Assembly: GCF_000003815.2 (NCBI RefSeq)
Contig: NC_049993.1
Span: forward strand, 14,253,338-14,317,337
Origin: Branchiostoma floridae
Taxonomy: Eukaryota; Chordata; Leptocardii; Amphioxiformes; Branchiostomatidae
Length of the DNA: 64,000 nucleotides
Direction of reading: 5' to 3'
Position 1 is the first letter of the stretch. Each line of letters opens with the position of its first letter. The notes beneath the pieces are model-generated. The model was not told where the DNA came from. It made no database searches and saw only the letters and a list, made by a program, of their open reading frames with translations. Shown in pieces: positions 44,778 through 54,495 of the stretch. The translations under genes were made by a program, and so were the position numbers.

Positions 44778-45010
44778 TCAGTGAAAGCAAGTAAATCTTC
44801 TGGATGACATCAGCACGCACATTAATTTTCGCCTGTTTCAGAAAAAAAGAAGAGATTTTTGTCTTCTGCAGGGATAGTTAACATGACCATAAAGTGCCAA
44901 AATGGGCAATTATGCTGTGTTGTATCCTAATAATTGTACTTGTAGAAGTGAAATTAGCAAGGTTGCCATTATTGTGGTTGAAGAAGTGAAACTTGCTGGA
45001 TAGTCGTAAT
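44778..45010 (+). mobile_element. Harbinger-type MITE, left half only
   Basis: Starts with a mutated terminus (tgaaagcaagtaaat), then gatgacatcagcacgcacat, cttctgcagggatagttaac, ataattgtacttgtagaagtg and aagtgaaacttgctggatag. It loses similarity near 45010 with no right terminus. Confidence 0.75.
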
Positions 45011-45549
45011 CATTTTGAAAAAAGGCTGAAAGTAGGCCATCTGCGCGTGTCCGGAAATACCGAAATTTTCAAATTATTGTGCATGTGAGAATTTATTTCG
45101 CACGCTCGCATCAGTTTGGGGTTCAAAGATGATGCCACACACCTACATAATCGAGTAGACATGGCCTATGCAAGACATTCTGAGTGTGTCTTTACAGGCT
45201 GCTAGATTCAATTTCGTGGCTGTAAAGAAGATTCCTTGGAGATTGGTCCTACTGGGAGGAACGGAATGGTTTTTGGGTTTTCTGGCTCGCCGAGCTCCTT
45301 TTCAAATTGATAACAGGTTTGGAGGTACTCCAACTCATACGTTATGTAAGTTGACTACATGCATCTTTTGACTGTAGAAATTCTGAATACACGCGTACGT
45401 GAAAAAGTTCAGATAGTTGTTTTTTAGGCATGGGTATGCATTTATTCGAACCAAGAGTAACACCAAAATCAAGTTACTAGCTTTTGTGTCAAAAATAACA
45501 TCTCTTCTCATAATTGTCATAATTTCTTCATAATTTTCATAGTACACAA
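45011..45549. other. Spacer, no gene recognised
   Basis: A plus-strand frame of 67 codons at 45168-45371 is open but shows no recognisable domain. Confidence 0.35.
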
Positions 45550-45999
45550 TAGGGGTGGTTACCCGAACGGAGTACCGGTACAAAACTGGTTTTTCTCATT
45601 GGACCGGTCCAGAAAAACCGGACCTGAATAAAATCGGTGAACAGGATGTTGGGCAGATTGGAAAATCAACAAATTATGTGATCAGACATTCACACATTTT
45701 GTGGCTTACCGGTCGAGGAAAATAACAAGAGCGAAGTAGATTATAGTCTATAGTCTATATTTCTACCAACTTTAATAGTCAATCGTACAGAGGCAGTTAG
45801 CCTCCGTAGGATTTTCAAAATGGCAATGGGAGTCAAATAAGTAACACAAAACAGATTTCTTCGTAGCGAAATGAAACATTCTTTTGCGTATCATCCATTC
45901 ACAATGTTTTACATATTGAATCAGGACCGGACCTGGACCTGATCCACTGGACCTGAACCAGACCTGGACCTGAATTTTCTGTACCGGTACCTACCCCTA
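45550..45999 (+). mobile_element. hAT-type MITE, copy 2, intact 8-bp duplication
   Basis: 450 bp flanked by GTACACAA on both sides (45542-45549 and 46000-46007). The termini are TAGGGGTGG and CTACCCCTA, with sub-terminal GTACCGGTAC on both sides. Eight-base duplications and YAGGGGTG-type ends are the hAT signature. A repeated gacctggacctga motif sits near the right end. No transposase is encoded. Confidence 0.9.
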
Positions 46000-46007
46000 G
46001 TACACAA

Positions 46008-47620
46008 CATTACAGGTATATACGTAGCCAATGAAAGCATGTAGTATGTTGTATGGTCATGGTGCTATCTCTATAGACTATAGACATCCATTTTAACATA
46101 TTGCTAAAATACACTCGGTATACTTTTGGGAATTTTTTTTCTTTTAGTTTCCTATCGGACCATGCAAATTGTGACCTACTTAGCATATCAATTCATAATC
46201 TTTTCGTAAAGCATGCTCTTCGACAATTCTCGCTCAGTGTCTTAAGTAGTGGATACTATCTGAAACGTCTGTATGTATCTTATAACTGCTTTTTGGTTAT
46301 TGCCTGGACGTCTAACCTTCATTAAAGTACTTTATACGTTGTTTGCAATCTTCAAATCCAGGGAAGGGGGGTTGACATCATCTTTATTGACATATAAACG
46401 CAACACATTTAAAATCAATATACAAGATGAGTTTAAAAAGAATGATATACTTGATGAACATTAATGATGTAACATCTTTCACAAGTTTAAAAAATGGGGT
46501 CAATAAAAGAATCTTATATAATAGTCTCTAAAACTGTTGAGGGATGTTTGAAATATTTCAGGGCAATGTGCTAAAGTAAAGCTTGTCGTCTTTTCCCGTC
46601 AAGTTATTGTCAATCTTCGTGGCTTAACTCTGCCCAACCGACCGCAAAGAAATCCAGCGCACCCTATACGGATTATTTCAGACCCAAAGAGGTGGTTGGA
46701 ACAGAGCCATCTCGTCAAACCCCGTTGAAAGGAATATTTATGAACACGTGTCCTTAGTTGCACCCCAGTGGTGTAGATATCTAGATGAATCATATCATTG
46801 CCAAAAAAGTTTTGGTAGCCATACTTTACTCCAGAGGAGAGTGTTCCAGTTCTGCTAGTGATATTTTTCTGAATCAAAAAATGTAATGGTATCGGCCACG
46901 TGACATCGAACCTGGACAAGGGAACAGTTACATTATAAAGCATTAACCCCCGAAGCTAGTTGTTGTGCTCGGGACGACGTTACTTAAGTTTTGGTCCTCT
47001 ATCACAATTCTTCGGAACTGCAGGGGCGTTTTACCTGCATACTTTGAAACAATATAAGGAAAGACGTGTTGTTGACGAATTGTTTTTTATTTCCCCTTTT
47101 ATTGGGATTTCCACATTACACATGGATAACAAGCACAATTTCTTTTTTTTTTCATTTTTTTTGATGCAGGAAAAATGACGTCAAGAAATGGAGATTTCTA
47201 TTTGATTGAATTTCCTTGTTTTAGAGTGGCATTCGTTTTTTCATAGCGAAAATATTCTTGACTTACATACGTATATAATTCACATATATCTGAACGCAGC
47301 TGTCTCAGTAAGAAGATTTACTATGGCAACAATGATATCTTCATTGTCGTCTTAGTCGCTTAATCTAGATTATTGTGACATAAAAGTCAGGATGGATTAT
47401 CTCCCGTCTATAATAAGGTTGTATGCCGGGTAAATCAAAAGATTAACTGATCCACTGTGATTGCAAAGTCACGGAGTCTCGATAAGGAAGACCTTGAACC
47501 TCAGACAATCCCTGCCTTGAACCTCAGACAAGGGCTGCTATATCTTCCAGGCGGAAGGTAGGACAAGTTGATCTCTTAATTTGCTGCCTCTAGAAGTTCA
47601 AGTTCCGGAGAGATTTGTAA
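46008..47620. other. Unique sequence; one unrecognised minus-strand frame
   Basis: A 114-codon minus-strand frame (46599-46943) reads protein-like segments such as LIQKNITSRTGTLSSGVKYG and IHLDIYTTGVQLRTRVHKYS. It has no recognisable domain or splice pair, so I do not call it a gene. 46960-47180 contains T-rich runs. Nothing else is supportable. Confidence 0.35.
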
Positions 47621-47890
47621 GATTAAAGACGACCTGTCACCAGGTTCTTTTAAGGACATCCATTATTCCAACCTAGCGAGGGATGTACTTGATTCTCCGT
47701 TTATAGTATATGACAAAAATTGTTGCTTCTAGTCAGTTGCTACCTCCGTGAAAAATGGAGGAAGTGTTTTCGTCAGATTAAAGACGAACTGTCACCGGGT
47801 TCTTTCAAGGACATTGATTTGATTTTCCGGTATAGTAGATAGTAAATAGTAGTTGCTTTTAGTCAGTTGTTACCTCTGTGAAAAACGTTT
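47621..47890 (+). repeat. Tandem duplication, 2 units of ~150 bp
   Basis: Units start near 47621 and 47776 and share gattaaagacga-ctgtcacc, gggttctttcaaggacat-like, ttgattttcc-like, gttgctt-tagtcagttg and tacctc-gtgaaaaa. The last motif followed by gtgtctcaagctctgtctgt is a common dispersed-repeat context in marine invertebrates, from memory. Confidence 0.75.
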
Positions 47891-48810
47891 TTATGTGTCT
47901 CAAGCTCTGTCTGTCTGATGTTTTGGGCCAGCATAGTTACAGTGTAACTTACACCAAATTATCTTCAAGCAATGACTGTTTTTAAAGGTAAGGTACATAC
48001 CTCCAAATTTTCGAAGGCTGACAGTCCATCTTGGTCTCGGAGAGTGACCTAGTCTCGATCTCGCGAGAGAGCACGAGACTAGGTCTGACCAGCGTAACTT
48101 CGGAACGGCTGAATGGATTGTGTTGATATTTGGTATTTAGGTATCGTATGTATGGGGAAACCGTAGTCTCTGTAACACAAACTGGGGATGGAAATGGCCC
48201 CTTCCCGCAGACGAGGCCGATCGGATATTGCCTTATTGGGCGGGCTGCTATATAGGCGAGATTTAATCAGGTTAGGAAAGATGGGTGTCAAGTTTGGGCC
48301 TCCTGGCGACAATCATTGGTACTGCTGCAGAATCTTTTGTCCTTGACATGCACGAAAGAAATCATGCCAAAAAATGGTTTTTGGGTTTCATATGGATTTT
48401 GATGTATATTGTCACAGGTTTTTTTTTTTAAACTTCTGCTAGAGTTACATCCAAGGGCGTTCTCACTGATGAACGGAAATCAATAATATACACAGAACTA
48501 TTCATTTGTGTTGATATCCTACCCCTTTGGCTGCATCGGTTGCCATCGAAAGACCGTCAGCAAAAACCATTTTGCCAATGAATCTTACCAATCGATGCCT
48601 AAAGACACGTTTATGACAGGAATGCAGCACATATACGCTGCCATAAAGAGGTCAATAGCTTGAAATATTAAATGCGTTCTTCGCGTTATAAAAGCTATGC
48701 CTTCTGGCGTTCAGTAAAATGCGGATCAATGGTCATTCAAGCTTGGAGTGTCAAGGAACATTGGAATGATAAAACGAGAAAGATCACATGCACATGTAAT
48801 AAAGTCACTC
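47891..48810. other. Dispersed-repeat-like sequence with a CG-rich hairpin
   Basis: 48046-48085 is a perfect 12-bp inverted repeat (GACCTAGTCTCG and its complement) around a CTCGCGAGA centre. 48090-48150 (cgtaacttcggaacggctga, tggattgtgttgatatttgg) looks like a dispersed-repeat end. A 77-codon minus-strand frame over 48079-48312 is read from it. No gene recognised. Confidence 0.4.
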
Positions 48811-48889
48811 TTTTTACGCAACCGATATTTTATTCTCACCGACGTTTCGGTGACCGTCTGTCACGTTCTTCAGTGCAATTCAGGTTCAC
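48811..48889 (-). mobile_element. Penelope-like 3' tail remnant
   Basis: The minus strand carries aattgcactgaagaacgtga, then cagacggtcaccgaaacgtc, then ggtgagaataaaatatc. It is related to the plus-strand stretch at 5318-5370 (GRNVGENK-type tail, here HRNVGENKISVA and stop). It is a short relic. The plus-strand 173-codon frame overlapping it is not a gene. Confidence 0.4.
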
Positions 48890-49761
48890 ATTGTATTGCA
48901 GGACAGGTGTCGTTGCTCACAATCCAGATGCGATCTCAAAACGTAAAGTATTTGCATATAACTGTACAGACAGATTTATGCAAAAATACATTATTTACAA
49001 TGCGGTCCCAAACGCAAAGGAGTGTAAAACAGCCATAGCATTTGTCAATTTACGGATCACATGCGCACGTTTCAAGGACTCGCCTGGAATCTTCTCCAGC
49101 GTCAACAAATGCCAGCATATCGGCTACCGGGCCTCAACATTTTCTCAAGGAAAGTTTACCTCAGCCCTACAACTCCCCCCCCCCCTCCATTGAAGACCTT
49201 ACGCATCCCATTTCACATGGTATGGAAATCAAGCAAGCGGTTACACAGACAGCTGAACGATATAGAAAACGAGGTTGTTGGCTTGCCGAACTGACCTTGA
49301 TCTTTACATTTACAACCTCTATCCACCAAATATCATTACAATTCATCTGGAGGTTCTAAAGTTATGCTCACCACAAATATCTGGAAACACACACACAAAA
49401 CAGACAGACAGACATGCACATATGCAACAAAAACAATGCTATTTTTCATGGATTCCCGGAGGTAATGCGAGCGATCAATTCAATAAAAGTTTTTTTTTTT
49501 AATGATTAAAGCTCTGTGTGTTTTGCTGACAGTCTGACTTTCACATCTTGCATGATATTCCAATGATGAAGTCAAGGATTACCCAAATGCCGTTGCACGT
49601 TCTGGTGGGTAAAAGTCACCGGGAAGGATTTGGATAGCCAGGCGGAGAAAGAAGCTTACGGTGCCGACGAATCGAGTCGCCTGCAGCCCTGACGAGCAGG
49701 TTACACGTGGAAATAGACAGTGTCAAATTAGCTGTGTTGACCTGCCCTAACCGTCTTAAGT
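48890..49761. other. Non-genic with dispersed-repeat core
   Basis: 49317-49420 has a core (tccaccaaatatcattacaa, ttcatctggaggttctaaag, ttatg) related to 21598 and 30803, followed by CACACA and GACAGA tracts. No gene recognised. Confidence 0.4.
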
Positions 49762-49995
49762 CCTATAGAGAAGTAAAAATCACATTAATCCTTAGTGACC
49801 TCTGATTGGACGTCACACAGAGTAGCGTCATCGATCATCCTGTCAGTCATTTTAAGTCCCATGACGTCATCGCACGTAACCTGCTTTATCCGACTGGTAA
49901 CTCTTATAGAGAGGAAAATCGTATTAATCCTTGGCGACCTCTGATTGGACGTCACGCAAAGTAGCGTCATCAATCATCCTGTCAATCACTATCAG
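49762..49995 (+). repeat. Tandem duplication, 2 units of ~145 bp
   Basis: Units near 49762-49850 and 49909-49995 share attaatcctt-g-gacctctg, attggacgtcac-ca-agtag and cgtcatc-atcatcctgtca. A TGACGTCA lies between them at 49862. The minus-strand frame of 62 codons simply reads the repeat twice. Confidence 0.85.
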
Positions 49996-50661
49996 CAACG
50001 CGTTGACGTCTTCATTAAGATCTACCGACGTAGACTGTAGTCTTTAAGCCGTTCTACCTGATCCATCTTCTTCTCCTTCACTTTTAGACGGCTTTCTGAT
50101 ATGAGAGTGAAAATGATCTGGAAACAGTTTTAGCACAATTGAACTCAATAAACAGAAGAGATGGTCGTGACAGAGAAGATAAATGTTATGTATCATATTT
50201 AACTTTAACTTTATTGCGATATGTATCATATTTACATTGTACCAAGAAAATCCCATAGCTTTTTACGACATCACATCTGGAAATATATCTTTAGTTTTAA
50301 CATTTTGTGTCAGTTTATGATATTCTTTTTTTACAATATTTTTTTTTTCTTAAAACGCTTCAACCATAGCTACTTGAGCTATGGCGTAGAACCCCAAACC
50401 ATTTACAATAAAACAATTGCACCAAAACATAACCTTCGTTGCGACCATAGATTTATATTGAAGTTGTTACTAAAATGCGTACTGCATATATAGAAACTAG
50501 ATAGATAATCGTTAACTGAGTCTCAACTTACAAAATCGACCGGAAGGAAGAAACGGGAAAGAGCAATGAAAATGACATCAAGTTAGTCAACATATGCCTT
50601 AATCGATGAGGTAACATTATTTGTTTGTCTTCGTAAGATTTTGAAGCCGTAAGATGTTTAA
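49996..50661. other. Spacer, no gene recognised
   Basis: AT-rich, with no supportable feature; ends at the TTAA (50658-50661) flanking the next element. Confidence 0.4.
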
Positions 50662-51568
50662 CCCTATCCAGACTGGGCTTTTTGGGCCTTCCCTGGCCTG
50701 GGGAGGGGGGGGCTCATTCGACCCCCCCTTCGTATTTTCAAAACGGCTTACTGTACGATCACCAAATTTGCAGGGGGGATTGTGCTCATAAAGTTTTATA
50801 ATTCCTAAAATTTTTATATCATTATGACGTAATATGACGTAATTATGACGCCATTAATTGATATTTTTGGCTAAAACGGGGAATTCCCATAATACCTAAA
50901 TATCTCACTCAAAAAGTTACCAATAAAGGTTTCTTATTAATATTTAAGTGTTATAAGGCTTCTGTTGTCAAAAGCCGACGCAACGACGTCAAAATGACGT
51001 CATAGAATGACGTCACCTGTAGTTTAGCTATCCGCCATCTTGGATTATAAACCTTAAATTTTTCAAGATACATTTTTTTCAACATATAACGCGAAAACCC
51101 CATGGAAATGGATTTTCAAATGAATGTTTTCTGTAAGAAAATACCACGTAGTGATGAAATCTGAGTGAAAATAAGCTTGTTATACTTTAAATCATGATAT
51201 TGTCGGCCATCTTGGATTTTGACCAATTACGTCATCTCATTAGCATAATTTATGAATATTTAATTATAAATGTTTAACTAAGATGTGTTGGATATTAAAG
51301 ATATATGAAAAGAAGTTTAGTTTAGCAAGAAAATCTTAAAATCCCATTGTTGAAACCAAAATTAGTGATTTTTGTAAAATTTGCTTTTCAGAAACCCATT
51401 GCCATGGCAACACGAAAAATCATAAACTTACCCATTTTTTGAAAATTGCCAACAATATTTTAGGAAAACTCACCAAGTTTGGTTGTTCTAGCACAAGCCG
51501 TTTGGGAGCTATAGGAGGTCAAAGTTGCCTTGGGCACTTTTAGCCCCCCCCTCCCAGTCTGGATAGGG
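50662..51568. mobile_element. piggyBac-type non-autonomous element, copy 2 (inverted)
   Basis: 907 bp with terminal inverted repeats CCCTATCCAGACTGGG and CCCAGTCTGGATAGGG. TTAA is intact on the left (50658-50661); the right flank reads AAGG, so one duplication has been lost. It is the reverse complement of 17629-18529 nearly end to end (shared ctggcaaatttg-/caaatttgcagggg-type ends, atccgccatcttggatta and ttgccatggcaaca blocks). TIR and TTAA fit piggyBac. No transposase frame is present. Confidence 0.87.
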
Positions 51569-52439
51569 AAGGCCACGACATTAACCTCCAACAATGAACT
51601 ACAACATACTTTTCGTCTATTTCGACAGCGGTACACATGTGTCAAGAAGTTTTGGACCGCATGACAGTCGCATGGCGATCGCACGACAATCGCACGACCT
51701 CTTAGCTTGATTTCGGATCATTGCTGATTATCTAGACCCTTTACAGTCAAGATAAGGTTTAAAATTACGTCCTTAACTTTACAAACTTAGTATTCCATTG
51801 ATCGATAGTCTAAGAAAGAAAAGAAGATCGAAAACCTACATTAAGGACTGGAAATCTATCGAGGAACTAATAAGTAACAGGACACTTGCCTAAGGACTGG
51901 ATTTCTCTGTCGATAAAAGCTATATGTGTAATGGTTACCTATGGTTTGGCGATGGAGTATTGGACATGAATGTGAGATATAGTGGTATCCCTGTAGCGAA
52001 ATACAAGATTCTAGTTTTCTGTCTCAATCAATAGCCCTGTTATGAATGTGGGTCATAGTAGCTTGACCTCATTGTTGAACATAAAGAAAATACCATGAGC
52101 ACATGCAGAAAAAAACGGAGCTTAGTTTCATTTTCAAGAGAAAGTTTGGACAGATATGATGCGAAAAAGTTGAAATCACAGGGGAAATTTGTAGGTACAG
52201 TGACTTACTCTAAACGTAATTCATCAACAGTAATTGCCAGGGAGTTCGATACAAATCACTTGATATCGTATTCGTGAGAACAGCATATTGCGCGTAATTA
52301 TATCAGGAATAGTATCATTTTATTTACATATCTGACATGTATAGATTACTGAAGGGTAAATGTAATGGATGCATAGGACATGTATATCTATAGATAGAAC
52401 CCAACATCAAAAACTCCTTATCATGTTGCAATTTCAAAC
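51569..52439. other. Spacer, no gene recognised
   Basis: No gene or complete repeat is recognised. Confidence 0.4.
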
Positions 52440-52640
52440 TTTATATCCTGGCACAAAATAAAGCACTTACCAGCAAGCTTTCGATCAGTCCTCTGATCCT
52501 TCTCAAGTTGAAATGACCCAAAGCCTAAGTCTCGCTTTAAGACCGGAAGTGTGACGTCAGCAAAGAGTCAAAGGTGCTTGGCAGTCGGTATCGGCCCCCG
52601 TCTCGATTGATGGAATGTTGATGGGCTCCTGTATTTAATG
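52440..52640 (-). mobile_element. Penelope-like GIY-YIG end and 3' tail
   Basis: The minus strand reads HSINRDGGRYRLPSTFDSLL then TSHFRS and a stop near 52550. A further frame continues with EKDQRTDRKLAGKCFILCQD towards 52440. INRDGGRY-LP-FDSLL is the recognisable end of the Penelope-like GIY-YIG domain, and the RTDRKLAGK tail is a typical follow-on. The stop between them shows the copy is dead. No reverse-transcriptase part is present. Confidence 0.68.
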
Positions 52641-53755
52641 TTACTGCTCTTGTAGGGAATGTCCAGGTATTTGGACACTGGCACACCGAATCCGTGTGTT
52701 TTGGGCTAATTTTAGACAGATTAGCCGAGGGTCGTCACTCCGTCGCCAGAGACTGGGATGTGAAGTTCGTTTCCATCGGGGAATAGTAAGAATCAATCCC
52801 AGGACCAATTGGCTCTGCGTCTAATGCTCCAACATTTACAGTTAGACCAACCCTTTAACCGACGAACATTCAAAAGCAAAGAATAAGGCCCTTCTACCCA
52901 AATTGCAACTTGAACCTACTGGTTTGTCTAGAAATGGAAAAATCGTTAGTTATTGTCTAAATCAATAGGAAACACAAAGCACTGCTAGTATTCTAGATTC
53001 CTTTGCGTAGGTCAGTGTCCTGTTTGTGACTCTATATTTGCTACCATATTTGGACCTTGCCTTTGCAACCGTGGCATGATACCACCCTGTAACTGTAGTG
53101 CGATACCATTTTTTTTCTGCAAACTCGATCGTCACCTCTTTGAAATATGGAATAAAGCAGAGTTCTTCGGCTTGAACTATGACTAGCGGACATATTATGC
53201 TAATCAGCAACGACCGATATTATGTTGAATTGATTGTGTGGATGGCATCCGCGCGCACATCAATTTTCTTCCGTTTCCAAAGAAAACTGAGTTTACTTTT
53301 AATTGTACAAAGCAGCTGTAAAAAGAGCACATATATTAAGTTATCGAAGAAATATTTTTTCACAGTCTAGCAGCTTCGTGTAACCTTACCAGGGTGGTGA
53401 GACTGAAAGTAATATCGATCTAGTCTAGCTCACTGAAGAGCTATACCTCCACTGGCCGTAGCAATGAAGACCGACGCCATGCACAATATTTACAGGTTCA
53501 TTGTACCTGGAAAATTCATCCAGCTCTTTTCTACAAGCTCAATGTACAGTGGAACACGGCCTAACGTCCCTTCTGCAAGCCTTTTCTGGTAGCGTATATG
53601 TTGGTTGAGCGACACAGCCGGTAACGAACTCATGGCTTCTAGTTCCAGTGGCAGGGCCGCTAAGCATTGGACTACGTATTTTATAAGTGGTTGTACAACA
53701 TGTTGCAGTTTAATGTAGACTGCCTGGGCAAACATAAAAGTTATCTACAAACCAT
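52641..53755. other. Spacer; possible MITE relic at 53225-53285
   Basis: 53233-53285 (tgtggatggcatccgcgcgc, acatcaattttc) resembles the left end of the Harbinger-type MITE but is very diverged and single-ended. An 82-codon minus-strand frame at 52962-53210 is unrecognised. Confidence 0.35.
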
Positions 53756-54495
53756 GTCTCTGTCCCAGGCTTGATAAAGGTCTAACCCCAGGCAATACTT
53801 ACTATTTAATGAGTTATCATGGTATTTTGTTACATAGTATCTGATGTAGACGTTTGTACTTTACCATTTGTAGCTCTATAGGGAAGGCGTTTTGTATGTA
53901 GCCCATATATTTTTCAATTAGATAAACGTTAAACCCTACCTGATCTTAACTTTTAGTGTACCATTGTATGGTATTTTAATGGTTTCTCTCATTCAGATTT
54001 ACGTAGATTTTCCCATTTGAAGCTGTATAGGGAATGTATAGATAATGTGTAGCACATATATGTTTGATAAAGCCTAGATAAAGATGTACCGCTAGGCAAT
54101 CTTTACTGTTTGGTAAGATACTAAAGTATGTCTTGTTGCGTGTTATCTAATGTAGACTTCTGTACTTAATTTTCCCATTTGTGGCTGTATAGGATTGGCG
54201 TTATCTAAGTAGCCCATATATATGTTTGCCCTAGATTAGATAAATGTTCAACCCTACACCACATTTACAGTTTGATAAGTTATCATGTTATGTTGTAGCG
54301 TGTTAATCAATGTAGATTTACGTACTGTCTTTTCCCCATGTAGAAGTATAGGGAATGGGTAGTTGACTTGTAGTCCATATTATGTTTGCTGCAGACTAGA
54401 TGAATTCACGTTACCATTGTTTGCTGTTGTGGGTTTTCTAATCTAATATAGATTTACGTACTGAATTTTCCCTTTTGTACTTATATAGAGAATGA
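53756..54495 (+). repeat. Degenerate tandem repeat, ~5 units of ~150 bp
   Basis: The box cccatttgtagctgtataggg in various forms recurs near 53866, 54012, 54174, 54333 and 54467. Between the boxes are agcccatatatatgtttg, tagataaa-gtt-aaccctac, tacagtttgataagttatca, and aatgtagatttacgtactg runs. Units are clearly related but diverged. Confidence 0.75.

Noticed and set aside
46599-46943. 114-codon minus-strand frame
   Set aside because: Protein-like in parts but without recognised domain, start context or splice partner; left as unsupported.
48672-49193. 173-codon plus-strand frame
   Set aside because: Overlaps an antisense Penelope-like tail and dispersed repeat; no domain, composition not convincing.
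49785-49973. 62-codon minus-strand frame with an internal repeat
   Set aside because: The peptide repeat is just the tandem DNA duplication read twice.
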